Made by a program: the position numbers and the translations under genes. The notes beneath the pieces are model-generated. The model made no database searches. It was not told where the DNA came from and was given only the letters and a program-made list of their open reading frames with translations. Positions 1 to 12,580 of a stretch of DNA of 64,000 nucleotides are shown in pieces (position 1 is the stretch's first letter; the number at the start of each line of letters is the position of its first letter). The DNA lies in the NCBI RefSeq assembly GCF_001411555.2, contig NC_049910.1, positions 32,459,150 to 32,523,149 of the forward strand, given 5' to 3'. This stretch comes from Juglans regia. Taxonomy: Eukaryota; Streptophyta; Magnoliopsida; Fagales; Juglandaceae.

Positions 1-854
1 AATAAGCAATAGAAATTAAGCGAAAATTGTTACTTAACCATTTGAAAAAAAGGGTTGACAAGAATTCATCATATTTCGTAGTATTTAGTCAATATTGAAA
101 TTTTAAATTGAAATTTTGTCATAATTTACAAAATATAATATGAAATTCAAGACTTGGGGTTTAATAATCGAAAAAATCTATTTGTAGGTCATATTTTTTA
201 ACCACGTAACACACCACATCAACTTTTTTTTAATATTTTCAAACTATTCATTATTTTTTTATAAATTATTTTATTATTATTTATAAATATTTTTAATATC
301 CATATAAGCTCTGGATTGTTATAAATTTAAAGGTGCTTTAAATTTAGAGATGACATATTTTAGATGAAAGATAAAAATTGAAAAAATATTATTAAAATAA
401 TATTTTTATTTTAAGATTTGAAAAAATTAAATTATTTATTATATTTTATGTAAAAATTAAAAAAATATATAATTATAAAATAAGATAAAATAAGATACTT
501 TTTGAAGAACTTATACTGAATTCTATAATAATAACGAATGCATTTTTGAAAAATGAATTAAGTTGACACGTGGATAAAGCAACATTGTATCAATTATAAC
601 CTACGGATATCAAAGTATAAATTATTACTCAAAGGTTCCAAAATAAAAAAGGAGGATAGGCATGGGTTTGAATCTGACGGTCCATAATGTCCATAATAAG
701 ATCATCGTTGCAAGAATCGTTACACGTGTTTGCAACGAACCCGGCTTAAAGAACATAATTAAAAATAAAGAATAAGATATATAATATATATCATCGTCAC
801 GCGCATATAAAGTGCGTTGATATACAACGACCAATCACAACACCAGAACAAGCC
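1..854. other. AT-rich upstream intergenic DNA
   Basis: No coding region with family resemblance is visible. The stretch is very AT-rich. Around 340-500 it holds a degraded piece resembling the GATGAG-type foldback repeats found elsewhere in the window. The last few hundred bases presumably include the promoter of the VRN5-like gene downstream, but I cannot fix a TATA box. Confidence 0.5.
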
Positions 855-1047
855 CTGCTTTTTCAAACTAACCATGATACCTTAACGCGCCCAATCCTCG
901 CGTGAGGTCTCGCCTCCTCTCCTCTCTTAAACGTGAACAACTCGTAGAAGGACATCTCTCTCGGTCTCTCTTGGATTCATGCGCTCTCAGAGCGAATTCT
1001 TCTGCTTCGGCTTATCGAAACCCTAGATTTGCTTCCATTCTCTTCAG
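855..1047 (+). other. putative 5' non-coding exon of the VRN5-like gene
   Basis: A CT-rich leader-like stretch, including the AAACCCTAGATTTGC-type sequence common in plant 5' leaders, ends at CTTCAG followed by a GTACTT donor at 1048. It lies about 1.1 kb upstream of the first coding exon at 2145. I infer it is the untranslated first exon of that gene. The left boundary is a guess, and the internal acceptor before 2145 is not resolved. Confidence 0.4.
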
Positions 1048-2144
1048 GTACTTCTTCCAGATTCGTTTTCCTTTTTGTTTCGTTGTTTTTTCGCCATTTT
1101 TGGACGACTCCTGCGCCCAGATCCGTTCTTCTTTCCGTTCTCTCTTCTTTTTCCACTTTGCTTTCGCTTATTAAAATTCTATCCCCATTGGCTTGCGAAT
1201 TTCGTATATTTATATCATTCTCTCCGTTTTAATGCCCCGTTTAAATTATTTTGTTTTCATTGAATTTTCTGGTTTATCTTGTCGTTAATTCGCAAAATGC
1301 ATATGTGGAAGACTGTTAAAGACCCTGAGGTGCTCCTCGTTTTTGCTGCTTTCGGTTCCTTTACCATAATCTGTTTCAGATTCTAATATTGATAAAACTT
1401 TTTTTGCTTTTGTTTTCGAAAGTATTTTCTCTCGGAAGTGTTTTAAGGAGCCGGAGTGAGCGCTCTCTTTGAATTCTGCTTAACAACATGGTGGAAAGGT
1501 CTTTAATTTTCAGGCTTCCTCCATTTTGCATGGAAGTATGTGACTTTCTTATGACTCAAAAGTTGTTTTTATTTTCTTGCTTTATGAATCTCGTTTTTCT
1601 TATTTTTCCTTTCTTCTCTTATTCTAGATTGCTTTGTAGTTTATAAGAGTTCACATACTTATTTTGTAGCTGCATTTTAGTTCTCCTTTCATTCGGTTGA
1701 ATACGTGATCTGCATTTTGGCGATGAAAGCCAAATTTTTTTATTTGACCTATTTTGATGAGAAAATGGAGTACAAAGCAGAAATAGATCTTTGATTCCTA
1801 TGGTTTTTTTTTTTCCCCATACAAAATTGAACTCAGCCAAGCTACGCGGTTTAGAACTTAAGGTAGGCTGAGCCAGCTTGTTCTGAATGGATTTTGCGGT
1901 TTTCTATTCTACTAATAATTAAGCTGAAATATCAAACATAGAAAATGAAGTTCTAGATTTTAAATTCATTTTCTTACCTTCTCCCTACGTAGGTCAAGTT
2001 GAGAAGTAGCTATGGTAATAGAAATATTTATCTACTGCGAACTTTTTTCCTTCTTTCACATTCTCCCTGACGTTTAAATGTTGTGGGGTTTTTAATGCTT
2101 ACTTATTGTCAGAGGGGGCCCTGCTTCAGTTATTCTTCTAGCTT

Positions 2145-5100
2145 ATGAAAATGGATTTGGAAGATAAATTTCTGACCAAAGGTACAGTTTTGATCTATCC
2201 TCTGTTTTTATTTATTCGCTAGACATTATTGTCTTTATGTTGCCTTTTGAGTTTTCGTGTTACAGGGGGGGGTAGTAGTGGAGAAAACAGAAGAGGGTGG
2301 CAATCATTAATGGTGGTTTATGACACGGCTGTACTGTACTTAGATTTGTGACCTGGTTTGAAGTATAGATGACTTTAGACAGTGGGAAGGTTTTATCGTA
2401 ATTTCCTCGTACTTATGTCAATTGTTGCTGATGTGCGTGTTATTGTCCCAGTCTTCTGCTAATGAAATATGTTGCTTAGTAAGTTCATGAAGTTATTTCT
2501 TCTGGCTATTATTGAAGGTTCTTGTTTCCCATCATCGTGGCAAACACAGACTTTACGTGTATGAACATTGTTATACTGGGTTTGCCTTTTAATTGCTGAA
2601 GCCTTTCCTGTGTTAAATGGAAATCTTGCTTGCAATTTAGCATCTCAGCTGTATTTTCCCTGGCATTTGTGATGCACAGCCAACAAGCCCCTAGCGTTCT
2701 TGGTAGGCTCAGGGATGTGGGAATTAGAAATTTGCAGAGACACTAATTTCCCTATTACTTGAACATTCTAAAGATATGTTATTCAGTCCCACATAAAGGT
2801 AGTTATAGAAATTGCACATTTCCCTCAAATTTGGAAATTTTGTTCTCAGCTACTATATGTTGAACATGGTGACATCATTTTTAATTGAGGTTTGTTATGA
2901 CAATTTGTGCTCAACATTTAATTAACTTCGTGGATGTTGCTCAGGATAAGAATTTTGTTGGTATTCATATGCTATTTAAATTCCAATGGACTATATAACT
3001 ACTAGGCTTAGATTTGGCTGTTATTAGTGTGGGTGAATAGATGGAGGGTGATGTTGTGGGCTCAAAACCCCTTGGGTTGTTGTGTACATTTGGATGAAAG
3101 GGGAGAAAAAAGAAATGTTATGGATATAAGTTGGAACCTGTGACAGAAGATAAAAGTAATGCAGAAGAAAGAATCAATTGTGAGGAAATATGATATGCAG
3201 TTCAGAACCAAATAGGAGCTTCTTGGAGTGCAGCTGAATGGATCAAAAGCTTTAAGACAACATGTAGTATTCAAGGGAAGCTATTGATAAGGAAAAGCAG
3301 TTCTGACCTATCTTACTAGATGCTGTCAGCTGTTCATGCTTTATAAGCAATTAGTTTATTCTTGTTTTAGAAAGTACAAGAAATTGAGAGATAAATGTTT
3401 CTTTATTTAATCCATCCCAATATTATTAATTAATGCCTTCAAAGGGTTATAAAAACATCTTTAGTTTCCAAAGCAAAAAAGATACCAGATCCAAACTCCA
3501 AATCTCCTGTGAGATTTTCTCATCTTGCTGTCTAAAATGCCTAACAAAACTGATTATTGAACTTTGTTGGATTCCAAATATGGATAGTTGGCTATACCAT
3601 CCATATGTTTCAAATTTTTAACTTTTTAGTGTGAGTATGTTAAAGCAATATCTATATGTACCTCCAACTTTCTGCTTTTTATGGGACATGACAATGGAAT
3701 CAAATAAACAGATGGCATGTTGTCATAAGGAGTTCAGGTCATTGCATTGACAAGTAAGACTGTTAACAGACCAGCTTAAGACTGTCAGTAGACCAGCCCC
3801 TTGGTTTGACATTCAGTAATTGGTTCCAATTTCTTAGATTCATCAACTACCAAGTTGAATTTTAATTTCAGTCGATTGAGGATCTGTTTGGACAAAAAAC
3901 ATTGGCTGGGTAGTATTGAAGTTTAGATGCTATACACTCACAAACACAACTTGTAAGCTATACATGTAGAGCCTATTTAATCCATGTAGTCTTGAGTAGC
4001 TTGAGTTGGGACTGCTCCTCCATTAGCTTCTACTGCGTACCACTTATGAAATGCTCCCATAGTTTCATTCCCTCCACCTCAACCCCACTTTGTGTTCTTA
4101 TGAAACGAAGGATCTGTTATTCATCTGGTATGTCCTAATTTCTGAAACAACTTGTCTTGGACTAGGGTTTCATGTCAAATGGTATCAATCTTTTCTGGTT
4201 GAGATGAGAAGACCTGATCTCTTGTCATGTTTTTCTTCCATAAGATTGCTTTATGCAGGAGCTTCTGTCGTTGTTAAGAGGATTTGATTTGTTGATTATG
4301 CTTATAGTTCAAGATGGTTTGAAACAAGAAACTTATCATTCTGTTCCCCATATTAAAAAATAAGCAATTCTCTGATCATTTTTCTGTTTCAAGGTATGAC
4401 TTAGTTGACTCTTGAATGTAACTAAAACTCAGGTTAATATATGATTACTTTATCCTCTGTTTTTGGCCTTTTTTGTTTTTGCAATTCAAAGGGCCTAGAT
4501 TTTTTTTCCCACCATGAAAGGTATCTATTGTGCCACAATCTAGTAGTTTTGACAGTAGGAATGGAGCAAATAATTGTTTACTGTGGTGGTCAGCCAGGCT
4601 CATTCAAATTTATTTGTTACCTTTTTATTATTTTAATATTGGCTTTCAACTAGTTACTGATGGGTAAATTGGGACAACTGGTTTCTTTTGAGCATGATGG
4701 GTGTGACAGTTTTGTAGTTCATACATGTCAGATAAATTATTCCTGCAACTGTGTTCCTCCCGAGTCTTAACATGTTCAAGGGACAAATGATTCGGCATTT
4801 TGTATTTATTTGCTGATTCAATGTTGTGCTTATTTGGGAATCCCATTTCTCTATGATAGCATTTATTCCCCTATTGTTACAATTGGTCTCGTTTGTATTA
4901 TTGTTATTGTTGTTACTATTTGATGCTGTACTTATTTGGGTAAAACCCCTAGAGATTGGCTCAAGTGGTAATGGCTTTGGGCTTGGGGGTATGCTCCCCC
5001 AGGTCTAAGGTTCAAATCCCCTTGGGTGCAAATAATCTCTAAGGGCCATCGGATTAGGAGATTTTCCCCTTGAATTACCTGAGGCCCGCTTGCGGGAAAC

Positions 5101-8100
5101 TCCTTGTTGAGGGCCTGTGCACCATTGGGATTAGTAGTGACGTTGTTCTCGGACAACCGGTGCCAATAAAAAAAAATTATTTGAGCAACATCCCTACATT
5201 CGATGGCCAATTGTCTTGAGAGGCATAGAGCATGGGTCGGGAGAGTTGATGTGTGTGTTAGTTTTGTCTATTGAATTGAAGTAACTATACATGCGAAATG
5301 TGGTGCAAGTGGTAGTGGTATTCTTCCAATACATTAGATCAATGGAGCACCATGCTGGCAAACTTGTTATGATGAATTCTAATTACATTGGTGTAATTCA
5401 GATGAAGATTTAGGCTACCTTTGAGTAGTGAGGTGATTTCATATGATCTTTAAATATTAGTGAAAAAGTAGTGAAAAAATAATGATAAAATGTTGAATAG
5501 TAGTGAAAAGGAATGATAAAATATTGAATAATATTGGAGTGATTTGGTGTTCAAGTAGAAACATTAAGTTTTAGAAATGTAATGTACTAACTCAAGAAAG
5601 GGCCATGCCACATCTAAACCTAACTCCAAAAGGGTTAGTTAATGTTACAATTGGAGCTCACTGAAATCATTATAAAGGGCATGAACTTTCTCCTCCCAAG
5701 TAATGTGGGATCTCATTCTCCATCTTTCTATACACCTATGATGGACTTAACCCGACGAGGATGTTGGATAGCTAAAGGGTCTAGAGTGTGATACCTTGGA
5801 TTGTGTTTAGGAAGCAGGTGAATGGGGTCCCACATTGCTCGGGAGGGAAAATTTTAAGCACTTATATAATGATTTTAAGGAGTTCTAATTATAACATTGA
5901 CTAATCCTTTTGGAGTATGGGCCTAGATGTGGCTTGGGCCTTTCTTGAATTGTTACACGAAATCAGTTAGAGAAAAGCAGATAGTTGGCCTTTGGCCCTT
6001 TGATTTGTGCTTCTACCCATTTATGGATAATATGCATTTAAAATTTGTCTTTATTCTTTACATATTTGTGTTCCCAGTAAATATTTACTCATATTTTTAG
6101 TTTGTCTCTTCTTCCTGTCTAGTTTCTGGCGTTCAGAGCCTTTCTTCCAGTGTGCAAAGCACCCCAGAGAAAAATGGGCATTCAGATAATGCTTCAAGAA
6201 GTCCAGAACTCCTTCAAGAGTTTCTGAAATCTGGTCCAAAGAAAGAACTTCTTCGAACATGCTTTGATAAGGAAAGGAAAAACTCGTCAAAAAGCAAAAT
6301 GACAGAACTTCATAAGACTAATAATAAGACCATAAAGAAGCACGACTCTAGGAAAGCTTCTTCAAGTTCCAACATTCAGTCTTCTAGTAAGCAACAACGG
6401 AAGGGGGAAAATCCTATGCGACTCCCATCGGCTGCTGAACAGTCTCCAGGTTTTGGATATACGAACTCATGGATCTGTAAAAATTCTGCTTGTAGAGCTA
6501 TTATATCCATAGATGACACATTTTGCAAGAGGTGCTCTTGTTGCATCTGTCACTTATTTGATGACAATAAGGATCCTAGTCTTTGGTTGGTATGCACATC
6601 TGAATCTGTTCAGGGAGATTCCTGTGGGTTATCTTGTCACATTGAGTGTGCTCTTCAACATGAAAAGGTGGGGGTTGTCGATCTTGGGCAATTGATGCAG
6701 CTAGATGGTAGTTACTGCTGTGCTTCTTGTGGCAAAGTTTCAGGGATACTTGGGTATGTATTGTCTTGCATCTTCCGAGTCATTGGTGAACTTTTAGCTC
6801 TAACACTTGATGGGCTGTTCTCTTGCCTTTACTGTGGAATTCTAGCCCAGCCATGAATCAGGCACATTGTTGATTGTTGCCAATTTTTACGGTTGACGGT
6901 TCTTATTTTTTTCCCTTTGCTCCCTTTAGTTTGTTGTATTTGTTTTTGTTTTTCATAAGAACTTTGGGTTGGGGATCTTTAATTGTTTTCCTGGTACTGA
7001 CATAAGTATTTAGCATTACAATAGCTATTGATGGCTGTAAATGTTTTTGCTGGAGATGATTTGAATGAGATACACTGGGCCCTAGTGAACTTACTAGCTG
7101 GTGGATAGAGGAGATCCTTCGTGTTCCATACTGAGATGGAATCCAAAAACAGCAGCGCATGAAAGTTATTCCTGTTGTTTTGGTAATATATATTTGGCCT
7201 AGCGCTGATGGGAGTGTTGTGATCTTATCTGGCAGATGCTGGAAGAAGCAGCTAGTAATTGCTAAGGATGCTCGTCGTGTTGACGTTCTATGTTATAGAA
7301 TATACTTGAGTTCCAGGCTTCTGGAAGGCACATCCAGGTTTAAAGAACTGCATGAGATTGTAAAAGATGCGAAGGCTAAACTAGAAACTGAAGTGGGCCC
7401 AGTGAATGGAGTATCTGCCAAGATGGCGCGTGGCATTGTCAGCAGACTCTCTATCGCAAGTGATGTGCAGAAACTCTGTTCACTTGCAATAGAGAAAGCA
7501 GATGAATGGCTGGCCACTGTTTCTGATGTGAACCCAACTTGTAGAGGTTGGAAAACCTACTATTTGGTCTTCTGTCTCTTTAATAATTTTGAAGGACATG
7601 TACAAAATTTACTTGCATAATTAACTGATTTTCTTCATTTCCTTTGCAGAAGATTCCCTTCCTGCTGCATGCAAGTTCTTTTTTGAAGAAGTAACATCAT
7701 CCTCTGTTGTGATTATCTTGATTGAACTCTCTAAGGCATCATCTGATGATATTAAGGGCTACAAGCTCTGGTATTGCAAAAGTAGAGAAGAGACACAAAC
7801 AAAAGAACCCATTTGTGTTTTTCCCAAAGCACAGAGAAGGATTAAAATCTCCAATCTGCAGCCCTGCACAGAATATACCTTTCGAATAATTTCTTATACG
7901 GAGGCTGGTGACTTGGGGCATTCTGAGGCCAAGTGCTTCACCAAGAGTGTTGAGATAATTCCCAAGAATCCGAATTCAGCAGTTGCCATGTACCGTAAGA
8001 AAGAGAATCCCCTCATTGATGGCAGTTGTTTGAGTTCCAAAAGGGAGCCTAAGAATACAACTGAAGTTGGCTTTTCTTCTGGATTTAAGGTTCGAGACCT

Positions 8101-8833
8101 TGGGAAGATCCTGCATCTGGCTTGGGCCCAAGAGCAAGACTGCTTTGAAGGGTTTTGCAGTCCCGAGGTGGAAAACTGCTGTGGAGTAAGCAAAGTGATC
8201 AAGCCTGAAGCTCTTGAAGAAGAACGGTCACCTTTTGTTTCACGTGGGCTTGACTTGAATGTTGTTTCGGTGCCAGATTTGAATGAAGAGCTCACCCCTC
8301 CATTTGAATCCTCCAGGGATGAAGATAATGGATGCACTTTGCAGCAGGCTGTTGAGGCAGATGATGATGCTGCTTCCCATGACTTGAAGAAGAATGATTT
8401 GGCTAGGTCACATGGTAGTGGTGACTCACAGACATGGACACATGGGCCAGCCATTGATTCCCGGCCAGAGTTTTGCAGGAAAAGGGTTGCAAACTCTAAT
8501 GAAGAGACACATGATTGTGACAGCACTTTGATAAATGGCTCACCACATCGAATCTCCAATGGTTCATGTTGCTTGGATGAGAACTTTGAGTACTGTGTGA
8601 AGATAATCCGAGGGCTGGAATGCGAGGGTCACATTCAACAGGAATTTAGATTGAAGTTGTTAACATGGTTTAGCTTGAGATCAACAGAGCAAGAACGTAG
8701 GGTGGTCAACACGTTCATTCAAACATTAATTGATGATCCTAGTAGCTTAGCAGGACAACTAGTCGACTCCTTTTCTGATATTATATCTTTCAAGAGGCCA
8801 CAAAACGGATTCTGTAGTAAGCTGTGGCATTGA
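2145..8833 (+). CDS. VRN5: VIN3-like PHD/fibronectin-III protein, VRN5/VIL1 type
   Basis: Coding exons inferred by frame and splice sites: 2145-2181, 6123-6753, 7236-7546 and 7650-8833, which together encode about 720 residues. The family partners PRC2 as a PHD-PRC2 complex in the nucleus and, in Arabidopsis, silences FLC after cold. Visible parts in order: a basic Ser/Lys-rich N-terminus; a Cys/His-rich PHD-like domain at about residues 129-215 ([35 protein letters not shown]); a bridging helical region; an FNIII domain at about 328-425 ([23 protein letters not shown]); an acidic linker with the motif [18 protein letters not shown] (here [16 protein letters not shown]); and a C-terminal VID domain at about 639-714 ([23 protein letters not shown]). 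Arabidopsis VRN5 is about 600 residues, so this one has a longer N-terminus. A second in-frame ATG lies at 2151. The 3.9-kb intron 1 carries a SINE and a MITE. All joins keep frame. VIL2 and VIN3 are less likely, because the linker and VID match VRN5 better. Confidence 0.9.
4944..5176 (+). mobile_element. tRNA-derived SINE in VRN5 intron 1
   Basis: A Pol III A-box-like TGGCTCAAGTGGT near 4956 is followed by a B box GGTTCAAATCC near 5010. The body ends in an A-rich tail before 5176. Imperfect 12-base target duplications flank it: TTATTTGGGTAA at 4932-4943 and TTATTTGAGCAA at 5177-5188, matching at 10 of 12 positions. It sits in sense orientation within the long intron. Confidence 0.8.
5579..5958. 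mobile_element. 380-bp MITE with about 100-bp terminal inverted repeats
   Basis: The first and last 100 or so bases are inverted copies, sharing the core CAAGAAAGG...CCACATCTA and ACTCCAAAAG. A possible 5-bp target duplication GAAAT lies at 5574-5578 and 5959-5963. There is no coding capacity. Part of the same family (GAAATCATTATATAGGG and neighbours) appears near 11165-11290. The superfamily is uncertain. Confidence 0.65.
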
Positions 8834-9527
8834 ACAAGGGGGGCAGCAACAGCAGTTTAATTTACAGGATTGCTAATTTGCTTCATGTTTAATTTTTTTC
8901 CCTGTGATAAATTATCCCTGATTGTTTTCACCGTTCATTGTACAGGCATTTTTTCTTAGTCGAGGTTGAATTGAGTTGGTGATTGCAGAGAGTACCTACC
9001 TGATGATTCTTGGAAAAAAGGAGGGGAGGGGGGGCGGGGCTGGGGCTGGGGCTGGGGCTGGGGCTGGGGCCGGGCTTGCTGTAGAAAGGCACTTTCCATC
9101 TCCTATATTCTCTAATTAGAATTGAACATTGAAGGAGAGTAGCATTATTCATTTATGGGGATGATATATGTATTAGTTACTTTATCATTGCCTTCTTTAA
9201 ATCAAAGAAGGATGTACATCAAATCGTGCCTGGATTTTACATGATTATGTTAAACGGGTACATTCTGATGCAAAAGTTCTTTCAGTGGGGGATTAATATG
9301 GAAAATTATGACAAATTGGCAAATGACACTAGGTCTCATTGTTCATGTTAGTCTCATCTGTGTATTTCTCTAGTAAAGTTCTATTGGTTTTATAAAGATG
9401 GCAGTTGCCTCTAATTGCAAAATTAGGTTGCCAAGGCATAACTTCAACGAAGATGCCTTCAGAATTCTGATGCAAATGGTCAAAACTTGCTGGGAGAATG
9501 TTTCAAACTGAGAGGCGTTATTGCAAT
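8834..9527. other. 3' flank of the VRN5-like gene
   Basis: This presumably holds the 3' UTR of the VRN5-like gene in its first few hundred bases. I could not fix a poly(A) site. The GGGGCT microsatellite at 9031-9074 lies in it. No further gene is visible. Confidence 0.5.
9031..9074 (+). repeat. GGGGCT hexanucleotide microsatellite
   Basis: About six tandem GGGGCT-type units, starting from an irregular G-rich lead-in, lie about 200 bases past the VRN5 stop codon. Repeated runs of four G on one strand can in principle fold into a G-quadruplex. Whether it lies in the 3' UTR is unknown. Confidence 0.85.
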
Positions 9528-10195
9528 TAGGGGTGTAAACTCAAACCGAAAAATCGGTCCGGACCGGATCAAACCGGACTGGTTTTACCGGTTTTGAACC
9601 GATCCGGTCCGGAATCGGTTTTTAAAATGTAAAAACCGGCTGGTTCCGGTCCGGTTTCGGGATTTTTTGGCTTGGACCAAATCGGACAGGACCGGTTGAT
9701 TAAAAAAAATAAAAAATAATATTTATACAAAATATTTTATATATATATATTAAATATTAATATATATATAAGTTTTATATATAATGTATAATTATAACTT
9801 TTTTTGTGAAATTTTATATATAATATATATTCATATATGAAATAATTTCTTATTATAATTTATAAATTATTACATAAAATGTAAATACTAAATCACTAAA
9901 AGTTTATAACTAATACTAATATATAACTTATAATTATATCAATAGTCTAATATTAATGCTATTATATAGTCTAATATATTAATAAAAGTATAAAACAGTT
10001 TTTTTTAAATCATTTTTTTTTTTATAAATAAATTTGTAATGACAAATTGTGAAACTTACATTTTAAAAAAACCGAAAAACAGGACCGGACCGGACCGGAA
10101 ACCGGTAAAACTGAAAGTACCGGTTTAGGAGGGTAACCGGGTCCTAGATTTTATCCAAAACCGGATTGGACCGGACCGGACCGGTTACATCCCTA
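9528..10195. mobile_element. hAT-like MITE with CCGGACCGG-rich ends
   Basis: It begins TAGGGGTGTAAAC and ends GTTACATCCCTA, an inverted pair typical of hAT-derived MITEs. It is flanked by ATTGCAAT (9520-9527) and ATTGCACT (10196-10203), an 8-bp target duplication with one mismatch. Both ends are rich in CCGGACCGG repeats around a very AT-rich centre with no ORF. Confidence 0.85.
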
Positions 10196-10330
10196 ATTGC
10201 ACTTTTCTATGTACCACAATCGACTGTGACATTCTTTCATATCAGCAACAAAACAAACAATAAACTTTTAAACCTCTATGAGAGTTAGAAAGGACTACCT
10301 TACATGGAAAAGTGTTCTCGCTGATTCTTA

Positions 10331-10552
10331 GGGGAGGTTTGGGGAGTGAGATGAAAATTTTGTGTTTTGTTTTAAAGTTTAAAATATTATGTTTTAATAT
10401 TATTATTGTTTTGGGATTTGAAAAATGTGTATTGAGATTTGAAAAAGTTGAATTGTTTATTATATTTTGTATGTGGATTTGAAAAAAATATAATGATGAG
10501 ATGAGATGAGATAAAAATTTTATATTTTATCTTATATTCCAAACCTGCCCTT
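10331..10552. repeat. foldback MITE, GATGAG family
   Basis: Inverted ends AGGTTTGG...CCAAACCT enclose alternating GAGATGA blocks and AT-rich DNA. It has no ORF. Close structural relatives lie at 11304, 12434, 13418, 29313, 31861, 32499 and 51372. Confidence 0.65.
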
Positions 10553-11303
10553 ATTTATCATATCGGAGGGGGTTATCATAGATCTTCCATGTTTTTGTAT
10601 GGTATGTCAATAGAATGCTTTTATTTCTCCATGACATTGTGCAAAGCTATAGAGAAGTCATAATCTGACATCAAACCCTTGCATTGATTAGTTTTAGAAT
10701 AGTCAATAGATATATAAATGTTGAGGTGGCTGCTGAAATATATGTGATTCAAGTCAAAAGAGACAAGAGTCCAGATGCTATATATGCGCTAGTCCTTCAC
10801 AGTGCTGATTATTCAAAGCAGACTTTCTAGGAAAAAAATGAGGCCTTGAAAGCCTACACTGGAGCCGATTTCAGTTGATGTTGCTAGCTGTGAGGTTGGA
10901 ATCTTCTTGTCTGACCTTATCTGTCCTTTGATTAATGGGTGCTAATTTGGCTTATTACAGGAAGAATGGATAAGGGATAAAAAACTGCAATATGCTGAAT
11001 AGTCTTTAGTGTCCAAAATTTAAACTCGAGCTCAGGCTGTTGTTTGCATAGATAAATAATTCAACACTGGCCACAGGCACTTTTTTTTTTTATTTTTGGT
11101 TGGGGGGTGTTAACTGGGTATGTCACATGACATCTTGACTCAATATTACGATTATATAAGTTGCTTGAAATCATTATATAGGGTAGACTTCTCTTCTCCA
11201 AGCAAAGTGGTATTTCATTAATGCCTGATCTTGGACTATAATATTGACTAATGTTTCCCACACCATAGTAATTTCTTTTAGATAATAATTTTTGTAACAC
11301 TTA
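10553..11303. other. intergenic DNA with a decayed MITE piece
   Basis: No gene seen. Positions about 11150-11290 share words with the long-TIR MITE of VRN5 intron 1 (5579-5958), so this is probably a decayed or partial copy. The rest is unrecognised. Confidence 0.4.
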
Positions 11304-11498
11304 AGGAGACGTTTGGATTCGAAGATGATTTGAGATGAGCTGAGATGAACTGAGATGGATTGTGAATAGTAATGAGATGAGTTGTGAATAGTAATGAGAT
11401 TTATGAGTTAAAGTTGCTGAATAGTAGTGAGATGAGTTGAGATGAGCTGAGATGAGTTGAGATGAGCTGAGATCACTTACGAATCCAAACGAATCCTA
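11304..11498. repeat. foldback MITE, GATGAG family
   Basis: Inverted ends GTTTGGATTCG...CGAATCCAAAC enclose repeated GAGATGAGCTGA and AATAGTAATGAG blocks. Non-coding. Confidence 0.7.
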
Positions 11499-12433
11499 AA
11501 GCTATATAACAGCTTGAGAAGAGCAGTAAGACGTGTGCTAGTTCTAGTCAGCATTTAAAAGTATTAGGAACCGCCCCATTAATGAGCTTACCTGCCTGAA
11601 ACATTTCCCGAAGCAAGTGTTTTGATGCCACAAGTACCTGTGTTGTCATTTTCAGCTTTTTCTTAAAGAGGTCCCCTTCTTTACTCAACTGCAATGCTGA
11701 GCATTAATTCAATTTGGGTTTCCCTTTATGGCCTTTAATTCTCAACCAACTTTTGTCCTCTCCACTTGCCAATCCTATATATGCTTTCCTATGCTTAATT
11801 GACTGAGTTCCTCAGATACCATTTGTTTAAAGAACTGTTGGCTTTAATGATGATGACATCCCTAATACAATCTAGTTTGTTGTTAATTTTTGCGCATGTT
11901 CTTGTTGCACTTGCTTTTGTTTCTTATTTAACATTGAAGATGAGATCTATAAGAATGTCCATTTGATACGTTTTTCCAAATTTCATTTGCATGTAGGGCC
12001 ATTGCACACTTTGAAGTGTCTAATAATGCAGAAGCGAAAGTATGCCCAAATGGTACTGCAATACTTATTTTTTAATTGAGGTCTAGGCACTGCCTACATG
12101 AAGTTCCCAAATCATGGAAAATTTCCTCTCCATTTCATTTGAAATGGATAGACAACAGATATTTTGTTCATCATGTTGACAAGTGAAAGGACTAAAATAT
12201 CTCATATTTTAAGTTAAAGGTATATATTCTCCATTTCAAGTGAAATATAGAGAATGCTTGTCTCCAAAATCAAGGCTAGAAAAAGGATGCATGCAGTATC
12301 CGAAGAAGAATAGTAGTTCTCTATGGTGGTTTTATTACCGTCACCATCACCAACAAGAAGTTAAACTTGAGTAGATGCAGCAAATTCCTGCAAGTTTTGT
12401 GCAGATCATGAAAATCTTTAACCTCTTGATAGA
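11499..12433. other. intergenic DNA, nothing recognised
   Basis: I see no reading frame with family resemblance, no RNA gene and no bounded repeat in this stretch. No trace of HCF101, which I recall beside VRN5 in Arabidopsis, was recognised here. Confidence 0.4.
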
Positions 12434-12580
12434 GCGCATTTGCGTTTAGATGTTGAGGTGATCTCAAATGATTTGAATTGATCTATAAATAGTAGCATTT
12501 TATGGATCCCATTGAAATATGTTTTGTTCAACTTTCAATTTTCATATCATCTCAATTTATAACTATCCAAACCTCCCATA
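12434..12580. repeat. foldback MITE, short degraded copy
   Basis: The left end TTTGCGTTTAGATG and right end CTATCCAAACCTCCC are imperfectly inverted. The interior has ATCTCAAATGAT and ATCATCTCAA words of the GATGAG family. It is a degraded copy. Confidence 0.5.

Noticed and set aside
7894..8559. A 221-residue ORF on the - strand
   Set aside because: It is a shadow of VRN5 exon 4; the + strand frame has clear FNIII and linker motifs.
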